DNA from: Cornus controversa
Lineage: Eukaryota; Streptophyta; Magnoliopsida; Cornales; Cornaceae
NCBI GenBank assembly: GCA_026545225.1
Contig: CM048850.1
Coordinates: 6,576,001-6,640,000 of the forward strand
Length of the DNA stretch: 64,000 bases
Direction of reading: 5' to 3'
Positions 20,289-33,669 of this stretch are shown here, in pieces (position 1 is the first letter of the stretch; each line of letters begins with the position of its first letter). The notes below the pieces were generated by a model that saw only the letters and a program-made list of their open reading frames with translations, was not told the origin of the DNA and made no database searches. A program made the translations under genes and the position numbers.

Positions 20289-22007
20289 TCTATGCTTATT
20301 GTTCACTTAATTCTTCATAAGCATGCTTAGAATAATTTTTTGCAAATTTATTATATAAAACTATGCTTAATATTTATGAAAAGTTGTTTCTCATGAAATT
20401 GATATTGTATTAGGCTAATTTTTTAGTATGTTGTATCCAATATGCAAATATATAGATCTGGAGATTTTTATGCAAAAAATCCCTGTATTTTATTTTTTTA
20501 AAATAAAATAAGGATGATATGGCAGAAACTTGCTAGGCCTTTTTCTCATTCATCATTGAGTTTTGGTGCATGAAAATTATATGAAATATTTCTTGTTTCA
20601 TAAGCATTTCGTGCATATATTATTTGCAATTTTTCGATCTCTGGTTTGTGAGAAATTCATCTGAGAAGTTTTGGGTCGAAAATAGGTGTTAAATGAAAAA
20701 TATAGTAGTTTTTGTTCATGTTTCACTCTCACCAAGAGAGAGTGTAATTCACCCCCATAGTTAGTAAGATCGAAATACACCAACGGAAGTACCATTTTGT
20801 TCGGAACAGTGAGACGATCACAGTGGTGATCTCGGAAGTGCCAAAAGTCACTAGGAAGTTAGCGCAATGGGACCTACATGCCTCCCGGTGAGGTGACGTG
20901 TTGTTGTAAAAAAAAAAAATAGAATGTCGCCCACTCATGCCTAGTGGCTCATGGGGGCACGTGAGACCTCTATAGGGCTCTTTTGGGACGCCGTTTTTTC
21001 CAGTAGCTTTGGAATTTAATTTTACAAATTTTCATAATTTTGCAAAAAAATTTCTAAAACAGATTTTTTGTTTGCAAATTTTATTTGATAAAATAATGAA
21101 ATTCCAAAGGGAAAAGACTTAATCGTGCACATGAAGGCGCATAAGGAACTGTTTGGTGATCTGATTTATGGTGTTATAATCCTAGAGCTTTATCTTAATA
21201 TTTTTTTTTGACATTTGCAATTATTGGCATTATATTCATAGTAATTGTATTGGGTTTTATATGGATCATTTTTAATTTTTTTTATATATTGCTTATTGAA
21301 TTGATCCTTTATATGTGAAGACCCAATTCCTACTCCCACTGTGGTGAGTATGGTAAATCCTATCAACCAAAGCCCATTTATATTTTTGTGATATTATGGA
21401 TGTATGTAATTCTTATATTAATATTCTAGTATGCGTGTTTAAGTTGTAGTGTTATAACAAGGCCTAATTTTAGATATATGAGTTCTTTTGGTGCGACATC
21501 TTCATGAATGAATTGTTATTTCTTGGATATGTAATACTGTTAAAATAATACAATGTCTAAGCAAGTTTAAGAGATTGGTTTTTAAGTGGGACCGATGTGA
21601 CCCCTCCAGTCTTTTCTGTAACTTACTTGGTTATATTTTTAGCAAGTATAAGTCTCCAAGAATTCTAACAAGTTCTATGAGGATATAATTACGCACAATA
21701 CTTTTATATTTAGAATTGTCTTGGCACGTGGTACTAGAATGCCAATTGAGCTCAAGTGGAACTCACATGAATGTATGATTATTTATTATGTGGATGGATT
21801 AGATACATTCTAATTCAAAATTATTTTGCTCGAAATCAATTGCAAATATTTTTTTTGTTAATACAATTGGGTGATGATTGTGAGCATAGCGAAATTTTTG
21901 ATCTCTTTATAATAAACAATGAAATATTTGTACTTGGATTTCTGGAAGTAAAATAATATAAAGTCCAGAATGTATGCTTAATGTCACTTTGCGCAATTTG
22001 AATGTAG
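20289..22007 (+). other. Untranslated leader of the old copia element
   Basis: About 1.7 kb of AT-rich internal sequence between primer site and gag with no coding signal recognised. Confidence 0.5.
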
Positions 22008-22890
22008 ATGGCCTCTAAGAACGTTATTGCTAATCTTACAAAGGATAAAAAAACTAGTAGGTACCAACTATGACATGTGACATAGGAAAATCCAGTATTT
22101 GCTTAATGAGCAAGAAGTCCTACAAACCCTGACCAATAGCATGACCCCACCTGAGGAGGGCAATACGGCCCAGCATCACTAAAACATGGAAGTCTATCAA
22201 GACTAGGTTAAGAAAGATCGTGGTGAGCATTTTACTATGTTAAGCAGCATGCATAACGACCTAATTGGGAAATTTAAAAATTGCTCCACAGCCCAGAATA
22301 TGTGGGACCAACTGAAAATTGCTTTCGGTGGAACCACTGCCAAAAGGCTTCGTGCCTTAACACTTAAGTTTGAAAGCTATAAGATGGATTCTATGCAAAC
22401 TATAGTTGAACACCTTAGGGTGATATCAGCAATGATCTGGGATCTTAAATCTGCTAGAAATGATCTTACAGATGAGCAGCAGGTGCTTGCAGTTATCCGT
22501 TCTCTGCCAGATTCCTGGAAACAAATGAAGCAAATATTAACTCATAATAAAAAGATCAAAACTTTTTCTGATATTTCGCATCATTTGGGATTGGAAGCGG
22601 TGCGCCAAGAGGCAATTTGCTCAACTGTCCTTGTCGCCCAAAGAGGCCCAGATAAGGCACATGTGCCTAAGCGGAAAAGACGAGGTAGTAAGAATAAGTA
22701 GGGTGTAGCTGGAAACTTATCACCAAATGCTGGAAATGCTACTAGCAATATTGTGAAATGCTATAATTGTAGAGGTAAGCGTGGTGGCAAGAAAGAGAAA
22801 TCCAAGCTGAAATGCTATAATTGTGGAAACTTGGGACATTTCGCTCATGATTGGACTGAGTCAAAGAATGAGCAACCAAACATGTGACGC
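22008..22890 (+). pseudogene. copia gag (nucleocapsid) remnant
   Basis: Starts MASKNVIANLTKDKK. The best stretch (22237-22701) reads FKNCSTAQNMWDQLKIAFGG and EQQVLAVIRSLPDSWKQMKQ, typical of the UBN2-type copia gag. It is followed by two zinc-knuckle-like segments (KCYNCRGK; KLKCYNCGNLGHFAHDW, where the last Cys is Trp). In-frame stops lie near the start (after LTNSM) and after SKNK. Not functional. Confidence 0.85.
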
Positions 22891-22904
22891 ATAATAGAGG
22901 AGGT

Positions 22905-25900
22905 TTTGTAGATTATCGTCGGATACCAGTAGGGAACCAGAGCATTTTCATAGGCAATAGTGCTAGTGAAGCGTTTCAAGGAACTGGTTCTAATCAGCTC
23001 AAACTACGCTCAAAGCGTGTGTTGCTTCTACGTGATGTGTTTTTTGCACCTAGTATCTGATATAATTTAGTTTCAATTCCAGCATTAGCTGAACTTGGTT
23101 TTTCTTTCCAAATAAGTAATAGACAAATAGACATGTATCTGGATGATATAATTTACAGGCATAATTTTCTTTTAAATAATCTATATTATTTGGATTTATG
23201 AGATTATAATTGTTCATCTAAATATTTGGCATGTGATATTGATAATCATGATCTATAAAATGGCATGCGAAACTAGGTCACATTGGAAAAGATAGGATGA
23301 CCAGATTAGTTAGAGAAGACTTATTGGGGTCTCTCACTAATGTTGCCCTTCCAACATGTGAGCCTTGTTTGGCTGGCAAGAGCTATTGAAAGCCTTTTGG
23401 AAAGGCTTCAAGAGCTGCTTGTCCTCTAGAATTAGTCCATTCAGACATTTGCGGACCAATAAATGTGAAGGCACGCAATAACGCCTCTTATTTCCTCACT
23501 TTATAGATGACTTTACGCGATATGGTTATGTATATATGATTTCTAACTGTAGTGAGGCATTAGAATGCTTCCAACAATTTATGACAGAGGTTGAGAATTA
23601 GGTAAAGCAAAGAATAAAGGTTCTTTGCACTGATCGTGGACGCGAGTATCTATCAGACCAATTCAATGAACTATGTGAAGAAAAGGGGATACATAGGCAT
23701 TCGACAATTCCATATACGCCGCAACAAAATGGTGTTGCCTAGCGGAAGAATCGTACATTATTAGACATAGTTAGGTCAATGATGGTGCAAGCTAATATCC
23801 TGATTAGTTTTTGGGGGGATGTTTTAATGACTGCTGCCTACATTCTTAATCATGTGCCTTCCAAGTCAGTTCCTCAGACCCCTTATAAGCTATGGCATGA
23901 CCAGAAGCCAGAATTAGGACATTTACGTCCATGGGGGTCAGAAGGTTATGTTCATAACACTTCTCATAAGTATGGGAAGATGGGCCCAAGAGCTAATAAG
24001 AATATTTTCATTCGATATTATGAGCACTCAAAAGGCTATGTGATGTATGGTGAACAACCTAACAAAAGAATGACTACCGTTAAGTCGCGAGATATCACTT
24101 TTATTGAGAATGATTTCCTGAGCATTGGTGATACTAAAACAAATCTTGAACTCTACGAGATGGTGGATTTGGAAGATAAATTTTTTCCTTTTAGCGAGGG
24201 TGGGGAATTAATTTCTCATCCTGAAATCGCCAAAGAGGATAATAGTAATCTTCTATCCATTTCAAAGTTGGAATCTAGTAGGAGTCCACAATTAGACTCA
24301 TAGGAGACTCAAATTCCTAGGAGTGAACGTGGAGTAGTTCCTCATCATCATTTTGTGATTGAGGGGACATACTTTTATATACTCCGTTGGATACAGATGA
24401 GCCTGCTTCTTTTTGTGAAGCGCTCTCTTCACCAGCTTGTAAAAAATGGATGATTACTATGAAAAATGAGTTGATTTCAATGAATAAGAATCATGTTTAG
24501 GAGTTAGTTGATCTTCTAAATTGGTGCAACACCATTGAAACCAAATAGGTTTTAAAAGTAAAGTGCAAAGTGGATGGATCAATTGACAGATATAAAGTGC
24601 ATCTTGTGGCAAAAGGTTATACCCAAATGGAGGGTATAGACTATAAAGAGACATTCTCCCCAGTGGTGAGATTTGCCTCTATTCGCCTTATCCTAGCAAT
24701 TGTCGAATATATGGATTTAGAATTTTTTTCATATGGATGTTAAGACTGCATTTCTTAATAGAGAACTAGATGAAGAGATCTATATGACTCAACCAAAGGG
24801 TTTTGTAGTCAAAGGATAAAAATGCAAAGTTTGTCGTCTCAAATGTTCTATTTATGGTCTCAAGCAATCATCTAGACAGTGGTACAAAAGGTTTCAAACA
24901 ACCATTTTGTCTTATCATTTTGAGATGATAGAGGAAGACCACTATGTGTATGTACAATGATCCAAGAAAAGTATTCTTATTCTTACATTGTATGTTGATG
25001 ACATTTTGCTTATTGGGAACAATATGAAGGAAATTGTTGCCACTCAAGAGTGGTTGTCATCTACTTTTGAGATGAAGGACATGGGCTTAGCTAGGGGTGA
25101 AGATTGTGCGAGATCACTTAAAGAGACTTCTTTGTTTGTCTCAAGAGACTTATATAAAGAAAGTCCTTGAATGATTCTGGATACATCACTCCAAGCCCAT
25201 TGACTCTCCTATAGAAAAAGGATGCGAATTACATCTTGGTCAATGCCTTAAGATAGATGAAGAAAAGAAAGAAGTGTCCAAAACTCCTTAAACAAGTGCA
25301 ATTGGTAGTTTGATGTACGTTATGTTGTATACTCAACCAGACATTTACTTCATAGTTAGATTGATAAGTAGGTTCCAAAGTAATCTTGCTCATTGGAAAG
25401 CAGTAAATAGAATTTTTTGATATCTATAGGGTACCACCAATCTTATGTTATGTAATAAAGGTGGGGACTTGAGATTGAGAGGATACAGTGATGCTGACTA
25501 GGCTAGTGATAGGGATGGACGCAAGTCCACTTCAGGTTATGCATTTCTTCTTTATGGAGGAGCTATTTCTTGGTATACCAATAAACAAAAATGTATAACT
25601 TTGTCTACTATAGAGCCAGAGTATGTGGCTTATTCAGCTGCAATGCAAGAGGCAGTTTGGTTGAGAAGATTCTTGCAGCAATTTGACGTAGCACCAAATA
25701 GTCAGGAGACAGTAGTCATCCATTGTGATAGTATGGCAGCTTTGGCATATGCAAAGGATCCCAAGTATCATAGGAAGACCAAGCACATAGATATTCGTTA
25801 TCATTACATTCCAGATATAATTACACAAGGATAGGTGGTCCTGAAACATATATCCATGGCCAATATGGGGGTTGACCCATTGACTAAACCTATACCTAGA

Positions 25901-25950
25901 GATGTTTTTACATACCATGTTAGAAGTTTGGGTTTATTTAGGATTTGATG
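22905..25950 (+). pseudogene. copia pol remnant: protease, integrase, RT, RNase H
   Basis: Recognisable in order: integrase zinc-binding part (CEPCLAGKSY) and core (LVHSDICGP, ALIVDA in place of the usual TDRG frame, TPQQNG-like), the segment 23779-24303 (AAYILNHVPSKSVPQTPYKL), RT with LYVDDILLIGNNMKE at about 24988, and RNase H with EPEYVAYSAAMQEAVWLRRF and KHIDIRYHYIPD. Many stops and frameshifts occur. The gene order integrase-RT-RNase H identifies Ty1/copia. Confidence 0.85.
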
Positions 25951-26985
25951 TACTGGACACCGTTGACATTTCTATTCATTTTTATAAAAATATATAATTT
26001 TCTGTTCATATTGAGATGATTGCATATATTTTTTAAAATATCATCAGGCATGGATTGGGTCTATCACACGAGCAATCGCCTTAGCGCTTAGATAGTGAGC
26101 AAGATGAGACATAGAATTCTTTGTGAGTGGGAAATTTTTATATGTTATCTTGACAAGGTCAATATAAGGTTCTTGTGAGAACTGAACATGAAAGTATACC
26201 ACACACTTCATTAGCCTGGCATTAGTCGAATGCAAACCTTCAAACAGGCACTAATAGAGTGATTATGTTGGAGTGACTGAATTAGTCATTGAGATAACGA
26301 CTAGACTAAGATTCGTACGATGTTCTATAAGCATGACATGCCCAATTGAGTGGGAGCTTCATCGTAGCGAACATAACATACTGTATGTGCTATTTAAATG
26401 GCCATTATAAGAGAGTGACTGAAAATATCCTTGTTTCGTCACTATGTGAGATCTTAGAACCATATAGTTTGGTTCCACTTATACCCTTATGACCTAGGAC
26501 TATGTTATGAAGAAAAGACTTAATGTTACTACTTTGGTATGTACCTAAAGGACCATCAATCAGACGGTCTGGCAGGGTATATCAAGTAAAGCGGTTGGGT
26601 CCAATTGGATGAACATGAGTAGTTAAGGAAGATAATTTCATAATACGCTATTGTGTTGTGACTCAAAGCCCGGGCGACTCTATTGGAATTTGTTTTCAGA
26701 CATAGTCTTGAGTATAATATAGATTATGGGATTTAAGCATCACTTTGAGAATGAGTCTCAAAGGGGATAATGGATGCTGAATCAGGTGTAACGAAATAGT
26801 CTGGGGCATACATGAGATTACTAGTTCGTAATGAGGTACTATATTAATCTAATGCTAACTTAATGTAGTACTCCTACCCTGATCTTTCTCATCCACTTGC
26901 ACGATCTATTTCTTGTATGTAGAGATGAGATAAAAGATGAGAGATATGGAGAATTCATAACTCGTTTTTGTGGCTGAGTGAGAGA
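25951..26985 (+). other. 3' untranslated part of the old copia element
   Basis: About 1 kb of non-coding internal sequence between pol and the 3' LTR; no gene recognised. It ends with a purine-rich run. Confidence 0.5.
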
Positions 26986-27397
26986 TATAAGATAAATGAG
27001 TAATGAGAACACGTTATTCCCCATTTAGTGGTTCATCCACTATAGACTCCTATGTGGAGTGTATCTCTAATTATGCAATGCATAATATCTATAAAAGAGA
27101 ATAACGAGAGAGAAAAAAATACGATGATTGAAATATATATTCTTTCTAAGTTTTTCCTCTGGTTATCTTCCTTTTTGAGTTCTCTCTCTATCTTGATCTC
27201 TCTCTTTGGTAGCAATCAACCACTAGGTTTTGGATTATGGATTACATATAGAGGACTCTGGAAACTGATCTATTGATGAAGATCACATTGATGTAAGGAT
27301 AGCTCGTAACACAAACTATCAGTTCATTTGCTTCTGTTATATTCAGTCTGCAAGAGGTAACCCAAATATTTCAATAATTGAGATTAATTTTCTAATA
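26986..27397 (+). repeat. 3' LTR of the old copia element
   Basis: 412 bp, TATAAGATAAATG...TTCTAATA. It has a TATAAAAG box like the 5' copy and an extra 'ttctctctctatcttgatc' duplication relative to it. Confidence 0.87.
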
Positions 27398-28056
27398 GGA
27401 ATGACTCTATTCGAGGCATTGTATGGTAGGCCATGTAGGTCACCTGTCTGCTGAACTGAGGTCGAAGAGACAGTTTCTTTGGGGCCAGATATAGTTTGGG
27501 AAACTATAAATAAGATCAAGATAATAAGGCAATGATTGGTCAAAAAAATTTATGCCGATAAGAGGCAGGGACCATTAGCATTCGAGGTGGGAGACCATGT
27601 CTTCCTAAAGGTCTCACCACGGAGGGGCTAGATGAGATTTAGTCATAGTGGTGAGCTAGCGTCATGATTTATTGGGCCATTCAAGATTTTGGATCGAGTT
27701 GGAGAGGTTGTTTATCACTTGGCATTGCCAACCGTAAATGTCAAGTGTACACAACACTTTCCACGTTTCTATGTTGAGAAAGTATGAATCGGATCCTTCA
27801 CACATATTAGATTAGACAGATATTGAGGTGAAAGAGGACTTGTTATATGAGGATAGGCCGATTCAGATTTTGGATACTAGAGACCAAGTACTTTGGGGTA
27901 AGACCATTCCATTGGTCAAGGTACTTTGGAGACACCACGAAGTTGAAGAAACTACGTGGGAATGAGGGCAAGAGGTGCATTCCAAATATCCTGAGTTGTT
28001 CACCACTTGAGGTACGCTTTAATTTCGAAGATGAAATTCCATGAAGGTTGGGAGGT
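27398..28056 (+). pseudogene. Ty3/gypsy Del/Tekay-like integrase C-terminus
   Basis: Continuation of the pol interrupted at 19880: GMTLFEALYGRPCRSPVC, YADKRQGPLAFEVGDHVFLK, SGELAS..FIGPFKILDRVG, EVVYHLALPTVNVKCTQHFP, then a chromodomain-like tail in shifted frames (ILDTRDQVL, HHEVEE). Stops and frameshifts are present. It ends in a purine-rich tract (GAAGGTTGGGAGG) just before the 3' LTR. Confidence 0.85.
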
Positions 28057-30597
28057 CGTAGTGACTGGGTCCAATTTTGACCGGTTTTCATTATAATTAT
28101 CATTTTTGTCATAATTGTATTTTAAATTATTTTTAGCATGTTTTAAATATGGGAAACATGTTTGTCAAGTTGTTTAGAAGTTTTTGGCAGTTTTCAGAAT
28201 TTTCAGGTGAAATTGAGATATTTGGGTCAACGGGGCCCAGGACGCCGTCCGGGTGTGCCCGGGAATCCAAAATTTTTTTGAGAAAATATTATTTTTGGTT
28301 TTGAACCAACTAAAATGTTAAATGACTTAAGGAAGCAATTTTGGAGCCATAGCCACTTTTGAAATCAAAAACGGAGCTCGGGAGGGTACGTTAAGTGACC
28401 CGGAGGCATTTTGGTCATTTCATGTCTCAAGAGGATATAAATATCTAGAGCTGGGATCTTAGCCATTTCTCAAGCTAAAATATATCTCTCTCACTCTCCC
28501 TCTTCATCCCTCTTCCTTCTCTCCTCATTTCGGAAGGGATGCACTTTGATTTGGAAATTTTTTAAGAAGGGTAGATTGTTCCATGGGCTAAGGGCGTCGA
28601 TTTGAACTGAACAAAATAAATTTTTGACAAGGTGGAATTTGGAGAAACCTTGGGTTTTAGCCAGAGGAGGCTTCAAGGTTAAGGTAGGAGTGTGAATCCT
28701 TTCTCTATTTTGATTTTATAGATCACATAATTGTGACATGAGATTTTTATGGATCCAATCATGTTGAGATTGATTTTTATGGTGAAATTGATGTTTTCTA
28801 ACATGTTTTAGGTTGAGTTATGTTGTATGTATGTGTCAAATGCTATCATTGTGTTCTTGTTGAGTTTTTAGGTCCATTTACATCATAAATGGAATTTGAC
28901 CTCATTTGTGAGATGAGTGCATAAAAAGAGATTTTTTTAAAATGCATTGGTTGTGATTTCCATGAAATGAATGAAATTGCATTGTGATGAGCTTGAGGTG
29001 AAATTGATATGCATATAATTGACATATGTCATGCATTGAAAAAATTGGTGAAAATTTTGATTTTGTGCATTTATGTGATAAATGTGCATTATGTGGAAAT
29101 TTGTGGTTTTGGAGGCATGTGTGAGAATTAAGGAAGGCCCAGAACCCTAGCATGCAAGGCCCAAAACTTGGTCAAGCGGATGTCGCTTCCGTCGGGTTAG
29201 CAACTCGTATAACGTAAGAAAAGTATGTTGTTTTGAAAATACCCTTACTATGAAATGGTGACAAGCAGAAGTCCAAAGTTGAAGTGATTTCAAAGTATAC
29301 GTGGCGTGAGTTTATTTTGTGAATGTGGTTCATTTCTAAATGGTTTATGTGCATTGGAGATGTGTCACATTAAGCATGATTTCAAAATGATATTATTTTA
29401 AGTATGAAAACCATTATAGCATGTCATGTAGCCATATAGAGATTTCACTGTGCATTCATGCATGGCTACTTGAGTCAAGGCCGAGTCAAGTGGATCATTC
29501 CTACTGGGCGTAGTTGTATGCTCACCCCCTTCCCCCAAACTCTTTTCAGATAAAGCACCAGTGGAGGACGAGGGTTGATTGGCTCGAGTAGATTTCTTTT
29601 GGACACATGTATATAGAGGTCCATGTTGGCTTGTGGCAAGTTGACTATGTTAGTGGTATTGCCTTTACATTTGGCTCCTCACTTTGTACATGAACTTTAA
29701 ATGTATTTGCTACACTTGACATGAGTAGAATTTAAGAAATGTATGTATAATGAACTCCCTTATGTATAACTTTTGAGAAATGTATGAACAATGGATCCTT
29801 TTTTAATCTCTTTACATGTGGAAATGTGGGAATGACCATTGGAAATGAGGATTGTAGGTTCTTATCATGTTAAACACATTATGGATTATTAATTGGATGT
29901 TTTATGTACAAGGAAAATGTATGTGTTGGTCCATATGTATGAAATGCATGGACTTAGTATCGATGAGGCGTAATTGTATGGATTTTGTAGAGATTTAATC
30001 ATATTTAGAATTGTAGATGAGTGTTGGAACTTAGGGAATGCATCTAGACTTGAGATATGCATATTTTATGTAACTTTTGAACTTTCGGTCGCCTAGTCTC
30101 TACAGTAGCCGACTGAAAGTGTGAGATCTTGAACATTTGTAAATGGGGGTACCTATTTTGGACGACTAGAGAAGGGTTTCAGTCGGTCAAAATTGAAGCT
30201 ACTCTCCAGCTAACCAACATATCTAATTAACTGGTGGTCAGCTGAACCTAGATTTCAGCCGACCAAAGAAGGTTCCAGCCAACCAAAACTGGGCTAAACT
30301 GGGATTTCACAAAACTTAGGATGGGGATGAGTATGCATGGATGTATGGACTAATGCAAGATCCACTATGATGGGTAGTGATGAGTATACATTTATGTAAT
30401 TGCGTATATATAAAAAGCTTCCATGATTATATGGTTTTGATGGTTGGTTCTCACTGTTCACCCCCATTCCTCTCACTCTTAAGGTGTTGGGACTTTGGGC
30501 GTGACAACTTGGTATCATGGTGAGATTATTGATGAGGGGTGATGACGTATAACCTAATCACCCTCGGCTTTCGGAAGTCAAAAATCGGGGTGTGACA
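28057..30597 (+). repeat. 3' LTR of the Del/Tekay-like element
   Basis: 2541 bp, CGTAGTGACTGGG (expected TGTAGTGAC) to ATCGGGGTGTGACA. It aligns in layout with the solo LTR at 31092-33669: gaccgtgccc/gactgggtcc start, a TATA motif (GATATAAATATC near 28434), a CT-rich run, 'ataaggcacca' near the middle (28xxx-295xx) and a repeated CGACCGAAAG-type motif near 30090-30290. No 5' partner remains. Confidence 0.82.
28435..28442 (+). promoter_or_regulatory. Putative TATA box of the Del-like LTR
   Basis: TATAAATA about 380 bp into the LTR, followed by a CT-rich initiator-like run. The comparable position in the 31092 LTR has AATAAATATC. Confidence 0.5.
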
Positions 30598-31091
30598 ATG
30601 CTGAAGTCTATTCAGACTTTTTTAGCCATAAGTGATCATTATAATTATGAGATATGGCAGATGGATGTCAAGACGGCATTTTTAAATGGCCATTTGGAAG
30701 AAGACATTTATATGAAACAACCAGACGGGTTTGTGATGAAAGGTCAAGAGCACCTAGTGTGCAAAATATAGAGATCTATTTATGGACTCAAGCAAGCATC
30801 CAAGAGTTGGAATATACGTTTAGATCAAACAATCAAGGCATTTGGTTCTGATCAAAACATTGATGAGCCTTGTGTGCACAAGAAGGTAGAAGATAACATT
30901 GTGATCTTTCTTATTCTTTACGTGGATGATATTTTACTCATTGGAAATGATGTAAGGGCATTATCATCAGTAAAAATTTGGTTGTCTAGCCATTTTGACA
31001 TGAAAAACTTGGGAGAATCCAGTTGCATTCTTATGATTAAGCTTTAACATAATTGGAAGAAATGGATGATCGACTTATCCCAAACTGCATA
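30598..31091 (+). pseudogene. Second copia pol remnant: RT core
   Basis: Encodes [20 protein letters not shown], a stop in place of Arg/Trp after VCKI, SIYGLKQASKSWNIRLDQT and LYVDDILLIGNDVRA, i.e. the copia RT catalytic core with YVDD. It starts abruptly after the Del LTR and is cut at 31091 by a solo LTR; the frame resumes at 33670. Confidence 0.88.
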
Positions 31092-33669
31092 TGTAGAGAC
31101 CGTGCCCAATTTTGGCCCCTTTTCTTATTTTTTCATCATTTATTACTTTAAGTGTATTTTAAATAATATTTAACATGTTTTGAATGTGGAAAAAATGTTT
31201 AAAAGGTTGGAATATGATTTTGGGGAGTTTTGGGAACTTTTGAAAAAGCTTAACTTTTTTGTCAACGGAAGCCCCAGGATGAGGTTAAGTGAGTTCGGGA
31301 GTTCCGAGAAAAATTTTGAAATTTTTTATTTTTGACAATGGACTAAACGAAATGATTAGAGTGCTAAGGAAGCGATTTCGAGTCCAACAGAGTTTTCAAA
31401 ATCGAAAACAAAGGTCGGGAGGATACATTAAGTGGTGTAGGGGCAAAACGATCATTTCGCACCCCATAGGAGTGGAATAAATATCTGGGGGGTCAGAGAT
31501 ATTCATGTTTATGAATCTCTCTCTCTCTCTAAAGCTCCCACTTCATCTCTCTCCATTCTCTCTAGAATTGGAAGGCTTAAGGTGTGATTTGGAGGTAATC
31601 GAAGAAGGAAAATGTGTAAAGGGTGTCAAGGGCTTCGGTTTGAACCAATGATTGTCCGTGTTTCGTAAAGTTGGGATGGCTGGGATTTCTCAAAAATGGG
31701 ATTCAAAGCCTAAGATTTGAGGTAGGGGTGCTAGACTAATCTTTACTTTGATCTTATAGGTCACTTTTATGTGACAAGAAATATAGATTCGATTTCTTGA
31801 GCCTAGGGTTATGTATATGTGTATATATGTATATCAATGTGATTTATGCATGTATAAATGCCTAACATGTTAGTTAGGACTTATATATGTTGTGTATGTA
31901 CAAATGAGACTATGAATGCTTTTGATGAAAAATGTGTTCATTTGGTGAAAACATAAAAATATGAGTTTTCATAAACTTGTGCATGAAGGATATGATTTTT
32001 CTTGTAAAATGCATAAGCATGATGATTTTCATGATGTGAATGTGATAGCATTGTGACAATCTTGAGGTGAGAGTAATATACATTGATTTGATAAAAATGC
32101 ATTCATTGTTTGGATATGTGCATTGTTGTGATTATGTGTACTATGTGACTATTTTGGGGCAGGAGTGTGAATTAAGATGAGGGGATGGCCCCTAAGGTGA
32201 AAGACCCAAAACTTGGCCAAAAGGAGGCACTCCCTTCGGGATAGCAACCCGATAAAGCATAAGTAGAGTTTGGATTTCCTTAAAACCTTTACTATTGGAG
32301 TGATTAGATAGCCCCCCTTGAATTCATTTCTGGATTTATGTGGCTTGAGTTATATATGTAAATTGTGACTTGCTCAATTTGATATATATGTATGTAAATG
32401 CATTGAGATGTGAAGAATCATGCATGATTTGAAAAGCGTGTTTGTTTATGGGTAAAGAGCATGTATACTTGTCATATAGATATGTAGCAATTTCATATGC
32501 ACTCATACATGGCCGACGGGTTAGAGTGGGGATGGTGGATCATTTCTACTGAGATGTGAGAGGATAAAGCTCACCCCCTATATACAAATTTTTTTTCAGA
32601 TAAGGCACCAATGGAAGATGAGGCATAATTGGCTAGGTGGACTCTTGAACTTCTTTTGAGTTTTAACCTTTTGATATGTATATAGATGTCCAAGCCGGCT
32701 TATGGCATGTGGACTAGATGGAAAGTATTGCATTTATATTTTAAGTATGTTGGTATGTTTTAGTTCATATATAATGACTATATATTGATTACATGTGACT
32801 TTTGGTGTATGAATGGAAGGATGTGGTTTTGACTTCCATTATGTATTATCTTGTGGGAATGAAATGAATGATGGACTTTTTAACTTCTTACGCATGATAT
32901 TGAGAGAATGAATGTTGGACACTAGATTTGTGCATTCTTACCATGCTATGAACATTATAGATCAATTATGGTTGTTTTGATTTCAAGGATAAAGTATCTT
33001 TGAAGCAAACTTGAGAGCTTCATGGACTTTGCTTCTTTGAGACCTTAATTCATTGATTTTGTGTAGTTTTGATCATGATTCGGTATGGTGGTGTAGTGCA
33101 TTGGGCTTGAAAAATCAGGTTTTGAGGCATTTTTGGACTTTCAGTCAAGTGCCCTCTGCATCGGTCGACCGAAAGTGTGAGATCCCGAGAGTTTAAAGAA
33201 GTGGAAACTTATTTTGAGCGACTAAAGAGGGTTTTAATTGACTGAAAGTGCCCTTTTGGTCAACCAAAACTAACTATTAGTCGATCGAAGGAATCCTAGA
33301 GATTCCTTGGTGCTCCTACCTGACTTCACAACTTCGATGGGGCATAACTTATTTGTTTTAAATCTGATTTTTGTTATTCTTTTTTTTTTAACTTGAGTAT
33401 TTTAGAATTATCTATCCAATGGAATAGGTTTTAGATTTATATTCCATTCACACAGGGTCACATGTCTGAAAAGCTGCAGGCCACCTCTAGTTGGTTATAC
33501 AAGCGTGGCCTGGTTTAGGCCCGTAACAGTTGGTTGAGGTTGAGATATGTATATCCATGTGTAGAGATAGATTTAAGCTTCTGCATTTGTATAGAATTAT
33601 TGTGAGGTGATAATGTGATAACATTGTTCACCCTCATATTCTAGGAAAACCAGAAATCGGGGCGTGACA
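31092..33669 (+). mobile_element. Solo LTR of a Del/Tekay-like element
   Basis: 2578 bp, TGTAGAGACCGTGCCC...GGGGCGTGACA, flanked by the perfect duplication GCATA (31087-31091 and 33670-33674) in a copia RT frame, so both borders are certain. It has no internal domain. It is the same family as 28057-30597 and, in reverse, 2401-7255. Confidence 0.92.

Larger units (their letters stand above)
19881..27397 (+). mobile_element. Old Ty1/copia element with non-canonical LTR ends
   Basis: LTRs 19881-20274 and 26986-27397 both start TATAAGATAAATG. They end AACA and AATA respectively, so the element is not TG..CA. It is flanked by AGAAT (19876-19880) and GGAAT (27398-27402), a 4/5 duplication in the gypsy integrase frame, which confirms the borders. 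A primer site follows the 5' LTR and a purine run (GAGTGAGAGA) precedes the 3' LTR. The LTRs differ at many positions (roughly 15 percent by eye), and gag-pol is full of stops, so the insertion is old. Confidence 0.88.
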
